Assembly: GCA_041390025.1 (NCBI GenBank)
Contig: JAWKQR010000011.1
Span: 87,136 to 151,135, forward strand
Source: JBFFMO01 sp041390025
GTDB taxonomy: Bacteria > Myxococcota_A > Bradymonadia > Bradymonadales > Bradymonadaceae
Length of the DNA: 64,000 bases
Direction of reading: 5' to 3'
Under the pieces are notes generated by a model. That model worked only from the letters and a program-made list of their open reading frames with translations, made no database searches and was not told where the DNA came from. How positions within the stretch are numbered: position 1 is the stretch's first letter; each line of letters starts with the position of its first letter. A program made the translations under genes and the position numbers. Of this stretch, positions 26,749 to 36,122 are shown one piece after another.

Positions 26749-29700
26749 CAGTGAATATGACCAAAGCTCTCGAACAGCATGCGAAGGTCGTTGCTCTTTT
26801 CGCCTTTTTGGCGTGCGAGCGGGTTCGCGTGCCGATGCGGTACCGGGGACGCGCCAGTCTTGAGGCGCCGTGTGTTGAAGCGCTGGATCGACTCAAGGTC
26901 GGTCAAGCCAGCTGGCAAGTATTGGCCTTCTTGGCAACGGTAAACCGGTGGATTGGGGGGCGTGAAGGTCCCGTCTCCGTCGGCGATCACCCAGATTGGG
27001 TTGGTGAAGGCAAATGCTGTCAACGGGAAGACCAACGACGGCTCTAACCCAACGACACCTCCGCCAAATCCGAACGCACCTGCCAAGCTTCCGATCACCG
27101 CGTCGAAGTTAAACGGCGGGATGTCTTGAGGAGTGAGCACGGGGAACATGTTGGTATCGCCTTCAACCTCGAGCACAAACCACGTGTCCTTGGCGACGGT
27201 GGTCTTGAACTCGGCCTCGTAAACGCCGTTTGTCAGCGTGAATGGCACCCAACCCCAAGCGTCCTCCGTCTGATTGGGAAGACCTCGCAGCGTCTCACCG
27301 TTGGCCACGATTCGGAGGCGATCCGCACCCACCCACTCGGCTGCCCGAACTGTGACGTTGATGGTCACCTCACCGCTGGCCACGACGTCGCTGCCGAGCG
27401 GCTCTCCGTTGATCGTCATGTTGATGAACGGGCCGTTGGTCACGATGTTGTGGTGTTGAAGCACGTTCTGAACAAAGTTCTTCTCGTCGAGGTTGGTGGG
27501 TGAGTCCGTGCCCACGAACGTGAAGTTCCGCGGGTAACCGCCCTCGTCGATGCGTGATTTGTGCGTGTCCGAGTTCCCCGTGGCCGTGTACTTGCGGTAC
27601 GAGCCATCAGGTCGCGCGTAGTTCAACAGGTTGTAATAATCGTCGAGCCCACCTGGGTAGACGACGTCGTCGCCGTCGCACAGGATCGTGTCTTTCTCGG
27701 GAATCCGAGCAAAGACCCACGCGTCCACGCCGGCCTCGATCTCAACGTCTGTGAGTGCGTCGATCTCGGCGGCTGACTTGTCGGGGAACACTTCTGCGAG
27801 GAACGTAGGTTTGTAGGCCCCAGCGGCGGTCTTTTGGTCGGTCGTCAGCTGTTCACGCAGGCCAGCGAACACGGTGGCAGGCAGCGCGTCCGGCGTCCCG
27901 GCCGCCGCACTCTTGTCGAAAGGCATGCGGAAGTGGCGCAGCTCCTCAAGGTGCTTGCCGTTAAACACTTCGATCGCGTCAAAGTCCCAAGAGAACGTTG
28001 ATTTGTAAGCTTTTTGTCCGGTCGACGTGACGGTTTCCTCGATGAACGCGGGTCCTGTCGGGGAGGTCAGCGTGGTGATGGGGCCCGGAGTGGTGTTGAT
28101 GGCGAGGTCAACGGTCGACGAGAACGGGTCCATGTTGTGCTGGTAGAAGTAGCCCAAGATCGGCGTTCGCGGGTGATTGACCTGCACAACGTTTCCGTAC
28201 TCAGGCGCCATGTCTTTGAGCGTCGCAAAGATGGTCGCAGGCGGCACGTCCTGCCATTTGATGGACCCGCGGGACATCGAGTCGATCTCGCGTGTCACGG
28301 GGAACGCGTTGAAGTGGCCCGCCTCGAACGTCGTGAGTTCAAGCCCCACAATCGATGACATCCATGGCGTCATCCCTTCATGCTCGATGAAGGGTCGGTA
28401 GTCGGTGACATAGTTGTGGTCCGTCGAAACCGCGATTTCCACACCTTCCCAGCGAGCGTTCGGATGCGTTTGCCGTTGTCGAGCCCCGAGTCAATCGATC
28501 CAGCCGCGTGGATGTGGAAGTCGCCGCTGAGATAGCCCGTGGTATCCACCGAGCGTTTCAGCACCGCTTGCACACGCTCGATCTTGCCGGCCCGGAGGTC
28601 GATGGGGGCTTCGAAAAGGTCATACTCGGGTCCTCGGCTGACCACGACCGTGTATTTGCCTGGTCGCGCGTGAAGATTGATGCGTCCCTGTGAATCACCG
28701 TACGCGGTGTCCTCGACAAACTTTCGCGTCTGCGGATCTTCGGTGTCGGGGACCAAATCTGTTGGTCGCCACGGTTCGCCTGCGCGCAGGTCGAACAAAA
28801 AGCGTCGGTACTCGGTGTCAGGCACGAGGTCATGGACGCCCACCAGCGTGACCTTCGCCGGAAGGGGCACACCGTCAGCGTCTGTGACATTGACCTGAAC
28901 CTCACCCCCTGAGCTTGCGACCAAGTTTACGAACGGCGTCTGCCCACTGACCGCCACGGGCGTGAGGGCTCCAAGCGGTCGGCCGGGTCCCTTCGAGCGG
29001 AAGCAGTACTGACCGTCCGCCAACTTCAGGTCAAAAAAGCCGTCGCCGTTGACGAAAACTTGATTCACGATCGTCGACTCAGCGCACGAGGCGTCCCGCG
29101 CGGTGTAAATGAGCACCTCGTTGCCTATCCCGACAGGCTGCCGGGTGACCTCGTCAAACAGGCGACCCTGTACCGTGGGCGCCTTGATGCCGCGGATGCG
29201 GTAAAGCTCTTCATAGATGCTCGCAACGTCCCCATCACCGATGATGAAGTAGTTCGTGAACGTGTAGGAGCTTGGCATGGTCTCGCGGTCAGCCTCGCAA
29301 TTGGCTTTCTGAGCCGCCGAGAGCGACTCGCCGCAGGCGACGGGCGAGAGTTTTGTGGGCACCTGAGACGAGAAAACCCCTCCGAATCCGCTGGCGTAAA
29401 ACAAGAACAACATGTCGTCGTCTTGGGCGCGACCGTCGTACAGGCCGTCCTTGTCGCGCTGAAAAACGAAGTTGTTTTCAGGGTCTGCAACCGTTGCAAA
29501 ACCGTAGTTGACACCCAGATTTGTGGACGAGGCCACGATGTTGGTCAGAAGCCCGGGGAAGCCGGGCAGGGGGACCGCCGTTTGGTAAGCATCGTCGAGG
29601 CCAAACCTCAAGTCGTAACCCACACCGGGCACGAAAATGCTGCTAAGCGCGCCAAACCCGAGCACGTGGCCCGTTGGGATGCGAAATCCGTCAAGCTGCA

Positions 29701-30376
29701 GCCCGATTGCACCCGCCAGCAATGCCGTAATCGACGACGAAGGGAACTCTAGGGTCTGTCCGGCAATGTTGGTCAGCGAACTTTCGATGCGGATGTGTCG
29801 GGCGCCGGGTTCCAGAATGTACCGCGTCGCAAACTCGATCTGCGGCTCACCGTCCGAATTTGCGGGCGTGCCTTTGAGCAGATCCGGAAAATTCACGGCG
29901 TAACTGTTGAGCATGATCTGATTGAGGTAACGCAACATCGTGATGAACTCGCCACCACGCCCCTTGACCTCGATGATCGCGGCTTTTCCGTCCTTTCCGT
30001 CGTTGATCACATTGATCGCCTCTGGGTCGATCATCTCGAGGAAGAACACCGGAAACAGCTCGCCGAATGTGTCTCGGCCGTTGCCGCCCAGTCCATCACC
30101 TTGCTGGTCGTACCGTTTCAGATCGGCGTCAATGAGCGAGCCGCCGAAGATCCCCGACCCGCGGTTGTAAGTGAGATCTTGGATCACGACGCGCACTTGG
30201 TCGTTTTCCAGCAAGTAGTCGCCCACCTCACCAAGGGCGGTGGGACCCCCAATCAGCTGGGTGCGATCCGCGACGCGCTGGGCGCGTGAGACCGTTTCGG
30301 GCGACTTATCACACGACACGGCTGAGGCCAGCACAACAGCGGCGGAAAGTAGGGTCAGGAGTTGGCGTTTCATCAT
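26748..30376 (-). CDS. CehA/McbA-like PHP metallohydrolase lipoprotein, frameshifted
   Basis: A lipoprotein signal (AVVLASAVSC) starts a ~1209-residue protein. The N-terminal ~450 residues are beta-rich. Carboxypeptidase-regulatory-like folds follow, then the metallohydrolase core begins with GDFHIHAAGSIDSG and, after the break, VEIAVSTDHNYVTDYRP. The HxH and TDHN motifs are those of CehA/McbA-type PHP hydrolases. A single missing G in the run seen as ccc at 28448-28450 splits it into two frames; restoring it gives AGEGVEIAVSTDHN. It would be membrane-anchored outside the cytoplasm. Starts one base after the porin stop. Confidence 0.78.
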
Positions 30377-30377
30377 G

Positions 30378-31741
30378 TCACCACATCAACTGCAGCAGGG
30401 CGTCCAATCGGTCGTTGTCGAGCTCGATCGCCTTGCCCTCATTGGTGATCGTGTAGTTGACCATCACACGAATCGGGTACTTCGGATTGTAGTTCAAACC
30501 CACGGTGTAATACGTGCGATCGTCCTCTTCGAAGATCAGGTTGTTGCCCTGACCGGACGTCGACGAGGACGGATCGTAGGAAGCGTAGCGAAACGTTGGT
30601 TGAATTCCAAAGAACGGCTCTTGGTATGCGATTGAGGCCTGGTAGCCCAACGCCGTGACTTCGGGCTGCACCGCGAGCGAATCGTAGGTGTACTTCGTCG
30701 AGATAACACTTCCGAGCAGTGTGACGCCCGCCGCCTGAACCGTCACGTCGGCGGTCCAGCCAAATGCGTCGCGGTCGATCTGATCGGCCGCTTCGGGGCG
30801 CAGGGTTTCTTTGTTGGTGAAGCCTGCTCCACCAATGCGCGCCAGCTTGCCGTACATCAATTCAAGTCGGCCGTAGAGTGCCAAGCTCTGGTTGTCGTTG
30901 AGCGCAAGATTGGCGGGGCTGCCGTTGGTTGCGGCCAACGCATATCGCGCGCCAAAACCATCCTCGCCAGCAAAGAAGATCGGGTCGGCATCAAGCATGG
31001 CACCGGCCTCGCGATCACGCGACAGCCCCTGAACGTTAAAGCCATCCACACCACCCACGCCAATACTCGCCACGGAGTTCTGGATGAAGAGTTGTTCGGC
31101 CCGTGAGTAGGCCTCTTCGGCGTCGAAGGGGGCTTGAACTGGCCTGCGGTCACGCGCACGTACTCCACAGGTTTCCACCAAACGACGGCGTCGCGTAACC
31201 GCGTATCAACTTCGGATACTGGGCGAACCGAACCGCTGATGTCGCGATCAACGGCCCCATCAAACTGAATCCGGAAGCCCATGGCCTTTCGCATGTCGCC
31301 CGAGATTGACAGGCGTGCATTGGCGAGGACGAATCCGTCGTTACGCCCGTAAAGATCGTTGTCCGGGTCGTCTTGAATCCATGTGTAGCCCGTTCGGATG
31401 TAACCGCCGACTTTCAGACGCCATTGGAAGCGGTTCTCGAAGTCCTTCAAGCCCGCGTTCCACGCGTTGCTCACATCCGCCGACGCGGGTGTTTCGACGG
31501 TTGGGTTTGGAAGCTCGGGGACAAGCGCTTCGACGGTCTGTTCACCTGTCGGTGCGGGTTCCGCATCAACCTGCGCGGCATCGTCTTGAACGGTCACCTC
31601 GGGCGTGGCGACCTGGGTTGTATCGGGTGTCGTTGTTGTCGGGGGCGTCGCTTCCTCGGTTGGACCCTCTTGGGCCGCCGCGGTGGACGAGAAAGCGAGC
31701 AGGGCGATACACGTCGCCGCGTGTTTGCGAATCCGCATCAT
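30378..31741 (-). CDS. Outer-membrane porin, phosphate-selective (OprO/P)-like, frameshifted
   Basis: A signal peptide (cleavage near AAA-QEG) is followed by a Thr/Pro-rich spacer of ~70 residues and a beta-barrel pattern. That pattern includes RLKVGGYIRTGYTW, DGFVLANARLSISG, FDGAVDRD and YVRVTAGQFKPPF, ending in alternating hydrophobic strands and a C-terminal aromatic (LLQLMW), as expected for outer-membrane insertion. The frame breaks at the run ggggg 31128-31132; one more base gives KPPFDAEEAY and one 454-residue protein. First gene of an operon with the CehA-like lipoprotein. Confidence 0.75.
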
Positions 31742-31826
31742 GACAGAACCTCTAAGCAGTTGAACTGCTCAGCGGTATACACGACAGGAATGCCCCCGAA
31801 AAGGCTAGGCGTAGGCAAAAAAAAGA

Positions 31827-31933
31827 CTCGGCCCCGAAGTGGCCAGCACACACCACATCGCACGGTCCGCTGCTCCCTCCCGGGCCTGACGGGGTGCCGT
31901 ACTAATGGTCGCACTGGCCACTTCGAGGCCGAG
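31827..31933 (-). ncRNA. ffs: Signal recognition particle RNA, small bacterial type
   Basis: The minus strand folds into one long hairpin whose ends, CTCGGCCTCGAAG and CTTCGGGGCCGAG, pair. The tip carries the conserved Ffh-binding region GTCAGGCCCGGGAGG-GAGCAGC, matching the universal GUCAGGYCCGGRAGG-AAGCAGC pattern with a GGGA tetraloop. Eight T residues follow on the minus strand (31817-31824) and should terminate transcription. Length ~107 bases fits the 4.5S class. Confidence 0.92.
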
Positions 31934-31937
31934 TAAG

Positions 31938-32025
31938 CGGAGAGGAGGGATTCGAACCCTCGGTACGGTGTGACCCGTACACACGGATTCCAGCCGTGCG
32001 CCTTCAGCCACTCGGCCACCTCCCC
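31938..32025 (-). tRNA. tRNA-Ser (GGA anticodon)
   Basis: Class II tRNA with a long variable arm. Anticodon stem CACGG/CCGTG encloses CTGGAAT, giving GGA. The acceptor 5' strand GGGGAGG needs CCTCTCC or CCTCCCC, but between the T-stem (CCCTC) and the discriminator one C is lacking, probably an indel error. Lies four bases before the SRP RNA on the same strand. Confidence 0.88.
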
Positions 32026-32091
32026 GCAGATGCTCTCGCAGGAGAGCTATTCAGAAGCAACCAGCACGCGGGTTCGCTCGGTTGCAATTTA

Positions 32092-32177
32092 AGGAGGGTG
32101 GGATTCGAACCCACGTTACGGGGTTACCGTAAATCTGATTTCGAATCAGACGCCTTCGACCGCTCGGCCATCCCTCC
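32092..32177 (-). tRNA. tRNA-Ser (CGA anticodon), 3' acceptor strand short
   Basis: Class II tRNA: anticodon stem TCTGA/TCAGA, loop TTCGAAA, anticodon CGA. T-arm GTGGG/CCCAC is intact. The 5' acceptor strand GGAGGGA expects TCCCTCC, but only CCTCC is present and the discriminator reads T instead of the usual G for serine. Either sequence errors or a damaged gene. Its 5' end lies one base after the tadA stop. Confidence 0.8.
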
Positions 32178-32178
32178 A

Positions 32179-32652
32179 CTATCCTGGCTTTTTCACTCGC
32201 CCCAACCGAATCGAGCGAAAAAACTCAGACAAGATTTCACCACACTCGTCGGCGAGGACTCCCTCGACGACTTCCACGCGATGGTTCAAACGTTCATCCT
32301 CAAGCAGGGTGAACAGCGAACGCACCGCACCGGCTTTCGGGTCTCTTGCACCAAACACGACCCGATCGAGTCGCGCATTCACCATGGTCCCAGCACACAT
32401 GGGGCAGGGTTCCAAGGTGACGTAGGTGGTGCAATCCACCAGCCGCCAGCTCTGAAGAGTCTGAGCGGCATCTCTCATGGCGAGAAGCTCCGCGTGAGCG
32501 GTTGGGTCTTTCGACGTCTCGCGTCGGTTAAAACCCGAACCGACGACTTCCCTTCATGAACCACAACAGCACCGACGGGGACTTCCCAGCTGTGCTGCGT
32601 GTTGCGCCTGTAACAGCGCGAGTTCCATGAATTTGTAGTCGTCTTCGGCCAT
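32179..32652 (-). CDS. tadA: tRNA(Arg) adenosine-34 deaminase, frameshifted
   Basis: Zinc deaminase that converts A34 to inosine in tRNA-Arg(ACG). The C-terminal part has the zinc motif EPCPMCAGTM and the typical ARLDRVVFGARDPKAGAV. The N-terminal part, from ATG 32652, reads DDYKFMELALLQAQHAAQL, then changes frame twice. Adding two G at ccc 32585-32587 and one A at tt 32548-32549 restores GEVPVGAVVVHEGK, then VVGSGFNRRE and the catalytic HAELLAMRDA. The result is ~158 residues, the family's usual size. Because the gene is normally essential, sequencing error is likelier than loss. The substrate tRNA-Arg(ACG) gene lies 34 bases upstream. Confidence 0.85.
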
Positions 32653-32686
32653 GATTCGCCGGACAAAACCACCGAGGTGGTCTTAA

Positions 32687-32760
32687 TGCACTCGAGAAGG
32701 CTCGAACTTCTAACCTACGGTTCCGTAGACCGTTGCTCTATCCAATTGAGCTACGAGTGC
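32687..32760 (-). tRNA. tRNA-Arg (ACG anticodon)
   Basis: A 74-base cloverleaf with all stems intact. Acceptor GCACTCG pairs with CGAGTGC. Anticodon stem ACGGT/ACCGT encloses CTACGGA, giving ACG, whose A34 is the target of TadA. T-arm AGAAG/CTTCT. CCA not encoded. Confidence 0.95.
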
Positions 32761-32834
32761 AAGGGTTGGGCTATGTAGCATCGAGATTTTTGTCTCGCAA
32801 GAGGTTTTTTTCCTCATTGCTACCGCTTTTCCCA

Positions 32835-32922
32835 CGGAGAGCAGGGATTCGAACCCTGGATACAGTTTGACCCGTATACTCCCTTAGCAGGGGAGCGCCT
32901 TCAGCCACTCGGCCACTTCTCC
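32835..32922 (-). tRNA. tRNA-Ser (GCU anticodon)
   Basis: Class II tRNA with a long variable arm. Anticodon stem CTCCC/GGGAG encloses CTGCTAA, giving GCT. The acceptor 5' strand GGAGAAG expects CTTCTCC, but the sequence shows CTCTCC then G, one T short, consistent with a two-base run read as one. Confidence 0.88.
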
Positions 32923-32966
32923 ATTCACATCCAACTGTCAAAGAGTGGGTCTGAAAACCCACCTCA

Positions 32967-33050
32967 CGGAGGGGGTGGGATTCGAACCCACGGAGGGGTT
33001 ACCTCGCTGGTTTTCAAGACCAGTGCCATCAACCACTCGGCCACCCCTCC
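32967..33050 (-). tRNA. tRNA-Ser (UGA anticodon)
   Basis: Class II tRNA, structurally complete. Acceptor GGAGGGG pairs with CCCCTCC, the discriminator is G, anticodon stem CTGGT/ACCAG encloses CTTGAAA, giving TGA, and T-arm is GTGGG/CCCAC. Located 75 bases after thrS on the same strand. Confidence 0.94.
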
Positions 33051-33124
33051 TCGGCGCACAACGCCGCGGGAAGAGGGAGGTTACTCATGGGACCAGATTA
33101 GTCAAGCCGCCTGTTCCCAAAAAA

Positions 33125-34944
33125 TCAGTAACCTCGCTCGGCCATCTCCGTTGCTTCCTCATCTTCTTCGACTTCTGCCAATTCAGATTTGAAGACTTTC
33201 ACATCGAGGGCGCGGGTTTGGATGCGCTCGACGATCTCGTCGATGAGCTGTTGTGCCGGCATCACACCACGTTGCCCGTCCGTATAAGACCGCACCGCGA
33301 CCGAGCCAGCTTCGGCTTCTTTTCCGCCGACCACCAACATGTATGGGATCTTGCGTGTCTCGGCCTCGCGGATCTTGTAACCCGTCTTTCGCTGCGGTCG
33401 TCGACCTCGACACGCACGCCCTGAGCCTTGAGCTTCGCTGCAAGCTCCCACGCATAGTCGTTTTGATCGTCGGTGATCGGCAAGATGATGGCCTGCGTTG
33501 GTGCAAGCCACGTGGGGAACGCACCGGCGAAGTGCTCCAACAAGATCGCGTAAAATCGTTCGAGAGACCCGGCGATCGCGCGGTGGATCACGACGGGCGT
33601 ACGTTCCGTGTTGTCGGCGGCTGCGTAGGTCAGTTCGAATCGCAGCGGGAGCTGGAAGTCCAGCTGGATCGTCGCGCATTGCCATGACCGACCGAGGCAA
33701 TCACGCAATTGAATGTCGATCTTAGGCCCGTAGAAGGCACCGTCGCCTTCATTGAGCCGGTAGGTCTTGCCATTGGCTTCAACCGCAGCCTTGAGGGCGG
33801 CCTCGGCCCGATCCCACAGCTCGGGCTCACCCATGAAGGACTCGGGACGCGTCGCGACGTCGATGTCGTATTCCAAACCGAGCATCTGGTAGGTCTCGTC
33901 GATCATGCCAATGAGGTTGCTGATCTCGGCTTGGATCTGCTCCTCCATGACAAATATGTGCGCGTCGTCCTGACAGAACTGACGCACACGTGTCGCGCCT
34001 GACAGTGCGCCCTGAAGTTCGTTGCGGTGCAGGAGTCCGAACTCCGCGACGCGCAGCGGCAGTTCACGGTACGAGCGACGCTTGCTCTTGAAGTAGAGCA
34101 TCGTGTCGGGGCAGTTCATGGGCTTGAGGCAGTACGTCTGCTCGTGCGCGTGCACGATGAACATGTTCTCTTGGTAGTGTCCCCAGTGCCCCGACGTCTC
34201 GAAGAGTTCTTTGTTGTACAACACGGGGTTGCAGATCTCTTCGTAGCCGTTGCGTGCCTCCAGCTCACGGTAATAATCCTGCAGTGCACGGTAGCTTGCC
34301 CAGCCAAGCGGGCGCCAAAAGATCGAGCCTGGGGCGAGGCGGTCGAAGCCAAACAGCTCGAGCTCTTTGGCCAGCTTACGATGGTCGCGGCGCTTGGCTT
34401 CTTCCAGCAGATGCAGGTGGTTTGCCAGCTCGTCCTTGGATTGCCACGCGGTGCCGTAGACACGCTGAAGCATCGGCTTGTTCTCGTCACCACGCCAGTA
34501 TGCGCCAGCGACCTTGAGCAGCTTAAAGTTTTTGCACTTCTTGGTGTAGTTGACGTGAGGGCCCGCACACAGGTCCGTAAATGGACCGTTCTTGTAGATC
34601 GACACGGTGTCGCCGGCGATCCCGTCGATGAGCTCAAGCTTGTAAGGTTGGTCAGCGAAGAACTCCCGGGCCTGATCCTTTGGCCATTCCTCGTTGATAA
34701 ACTTTTGATTGCCCTCGACCACCGCAGCCATGCGTGCTTCGATCTCCTCGAAGTCCTCCGTGCTCAGTGGCCGAGGCAGCTCGAAGTCGTAGTAGAAGCC
34801 GTCCTTGATCGGTGGGCCGATCGCGAACTTGGCTTCGGGAAACATCTCTTGAATGGCGGTGGCGAGGATGTGCGAGCACGAGTGCCGCACACGGTAAAGT
34901 TGTTCCGCTTTGCTCAATTCGCCAGCTGGGGCTGCTTCAGACAT
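33125..34944 (-). CDS. thrS: Threonyl-tRNA synthetase lacking the TGS domain, frameshifted
   Basis: Class II synthetase of ~606 residues. It begins almost at the editing domain (RHSCSHILATAIQ), so the usual ~60-residue N-terminal TGS domain is absent. The core has KPMNCPDTMLYFKS, motif 2 LHRNELQGAL and a zinc-site region. The anticodon domain has PTQAIILPITDDQ, then VEVDDRSE. There the frame breaks: one more A in ttt 33387-33389 gives RSEKTGYKIREAE and the typical IPYMLVVGGKEAE ending. ATG 34944 follows GGAG. As the only thrS here and normally essential, a sequence error is the best explanation. Confidence 0.93.
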
Positions 34945-35026
34945 CGTCGTCTCCCTTGTTCGTGACACACGCGTGCCCACACGTCGCATCCGACGCCAAC
35001 ACAAGGCCACGTCGGTGCGAAGCTAT

Positions 35027-35995
35027 TTACTTGGTAGTCTCGGCGGATTCCAGTGCGGAATCGATCGCGGCGCTGATTGCCTCCACGCTGCGCTCGCCTT
35101 GGTAGCGAACTCCGTTGAGGAAAATGGTCGGCGTTCCGGTTAGGTTCGCTTTCTCGCCCTCCGCGCGGTCAGCTTCCACGCGCCCGATGGTCTCGGGGTT
35201 GACCATGTCCTTTTTGAACTTTTCAAAGTTCAACCCGATTTGGCGGGCGAAGGAGTCGATCTTTTCTTTCGAGAGCGTCATCTGATTCTCGAAAATCAGG
35301 TCGTGCATCGGCCAGAATTTGCCTTGATTGTGCGCCGCGACGGCCGCCTCGGCGGCGTAACGCGCTTCGGGGTGTGCACCGAGTGGGAAGTGTTTGTAGT
35401 ACACGGCGATCTTGCTGCCGTATTTCTCTTCGATTTCCGAGAACACCTTTCCAGCCTCGCGGCAGTGCGGACATTGGAAGTCGGCGAACTCCACAAAGAC
35501 CACCTTCGCGTTTGGAGAGCCACGGAAAGGCGCCGATTTGAGGTCAAACTCGTAAGTTTTTTTCGACTCTTCGATGAAGTCAGCGACCTGTCCCATCACG
35601 TCGGATTGGGTCAGTCCTTGTTTGATCCCCATCGCGACGATGGTCGCGACCTGTTCGGCCGACGAACAACGCGCTTTCTCGTTCTGAAGGCAATCGTGAA
35701 GGCTTGAGGCTGAGCTTGGACATGGACAAAGCTCGGCTTTGGCGATGTCCACAAAGCGTGTTCGCTCGGTGGCGTTGAGCACACCGAAGTTGAAGCCCGG
35801 GTAGATGTCTGGGCCAGGCGCGTTGGGATCCTCGGCGGCCTGTGCAGCGGGCTTGGGCTCGCCGTTCGTGGCGCCAACCGCCTGAGCGCTTGCCTGAGTT
35901 TTTGCGTCCGCGCTCGTGGCGTCGGAATTTGACCCCTTGCACCCCAACGATGCAACGACCACAAGCGTCGCAAACCAAACCATCATTCGCTTCAT
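35027..35995 (-). CDS. DsbA-family thiol oxidoreductase lipoprotein with CcmH-like region
   Basis: 322 residues. A lipoprotein signal (VVASLGC) is followed by an Ala/Ser-rich spacer and a Cys-rich helical segment with CPCPSS near residue 88 that resembles the CxxC-bearing CcmH fold (AELCPCPSS, then a helix ending VADFIEESKK). A thioredoxin-fold DsbA domain follows, with active site FQCPHC near residue 165 and cis-Pro loop TGTPTIFLNG near 287. It should catalyse disulfide formation or isomerisation in the periplasm. Ends 82 bases before thrS on the same strand. Confidence 0.85.
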   Translation of the reverse strand: MKRMMVWFATLVVVASLGCKGSNSDATSADAKTQASAQAVGATNGEPKPAAQAAEDPNAPGPDIYPGFNFGVLNATERTRFVDIAKAELCPCPSSASSLHDCLQNEKARCSSAEQVATIVAMGIKQGLTQSDVMGQVADFIEESKKTYEFDLKSAPFRGSPNAKVVFVEFADFQCPHCREAGKVFSEIEEKYGSKIAVYYKHFPLGAHPEARYAAEAAVAAHNQGKFWPMHDLIFENQMTLSKEKIDSFARQIGLNFEKFKKDMVNPETIGRVEADRAEGEKANLTGTPTIFLNGVRYQGERSVEAISAAIDSALESAETTK

Positions 35996-36122
35996 GAAAT
36001 CTTCCTCAAATTCTGTGCGGCTTACACATGCCCACAGGGTGCGCTATTCAATGTCAGTCGTCTCGATCCGTCAAGGGCACACCGGACTTCTCATTGGAGG
36101 TCGCGCGACGTAGAGTCGGTGC

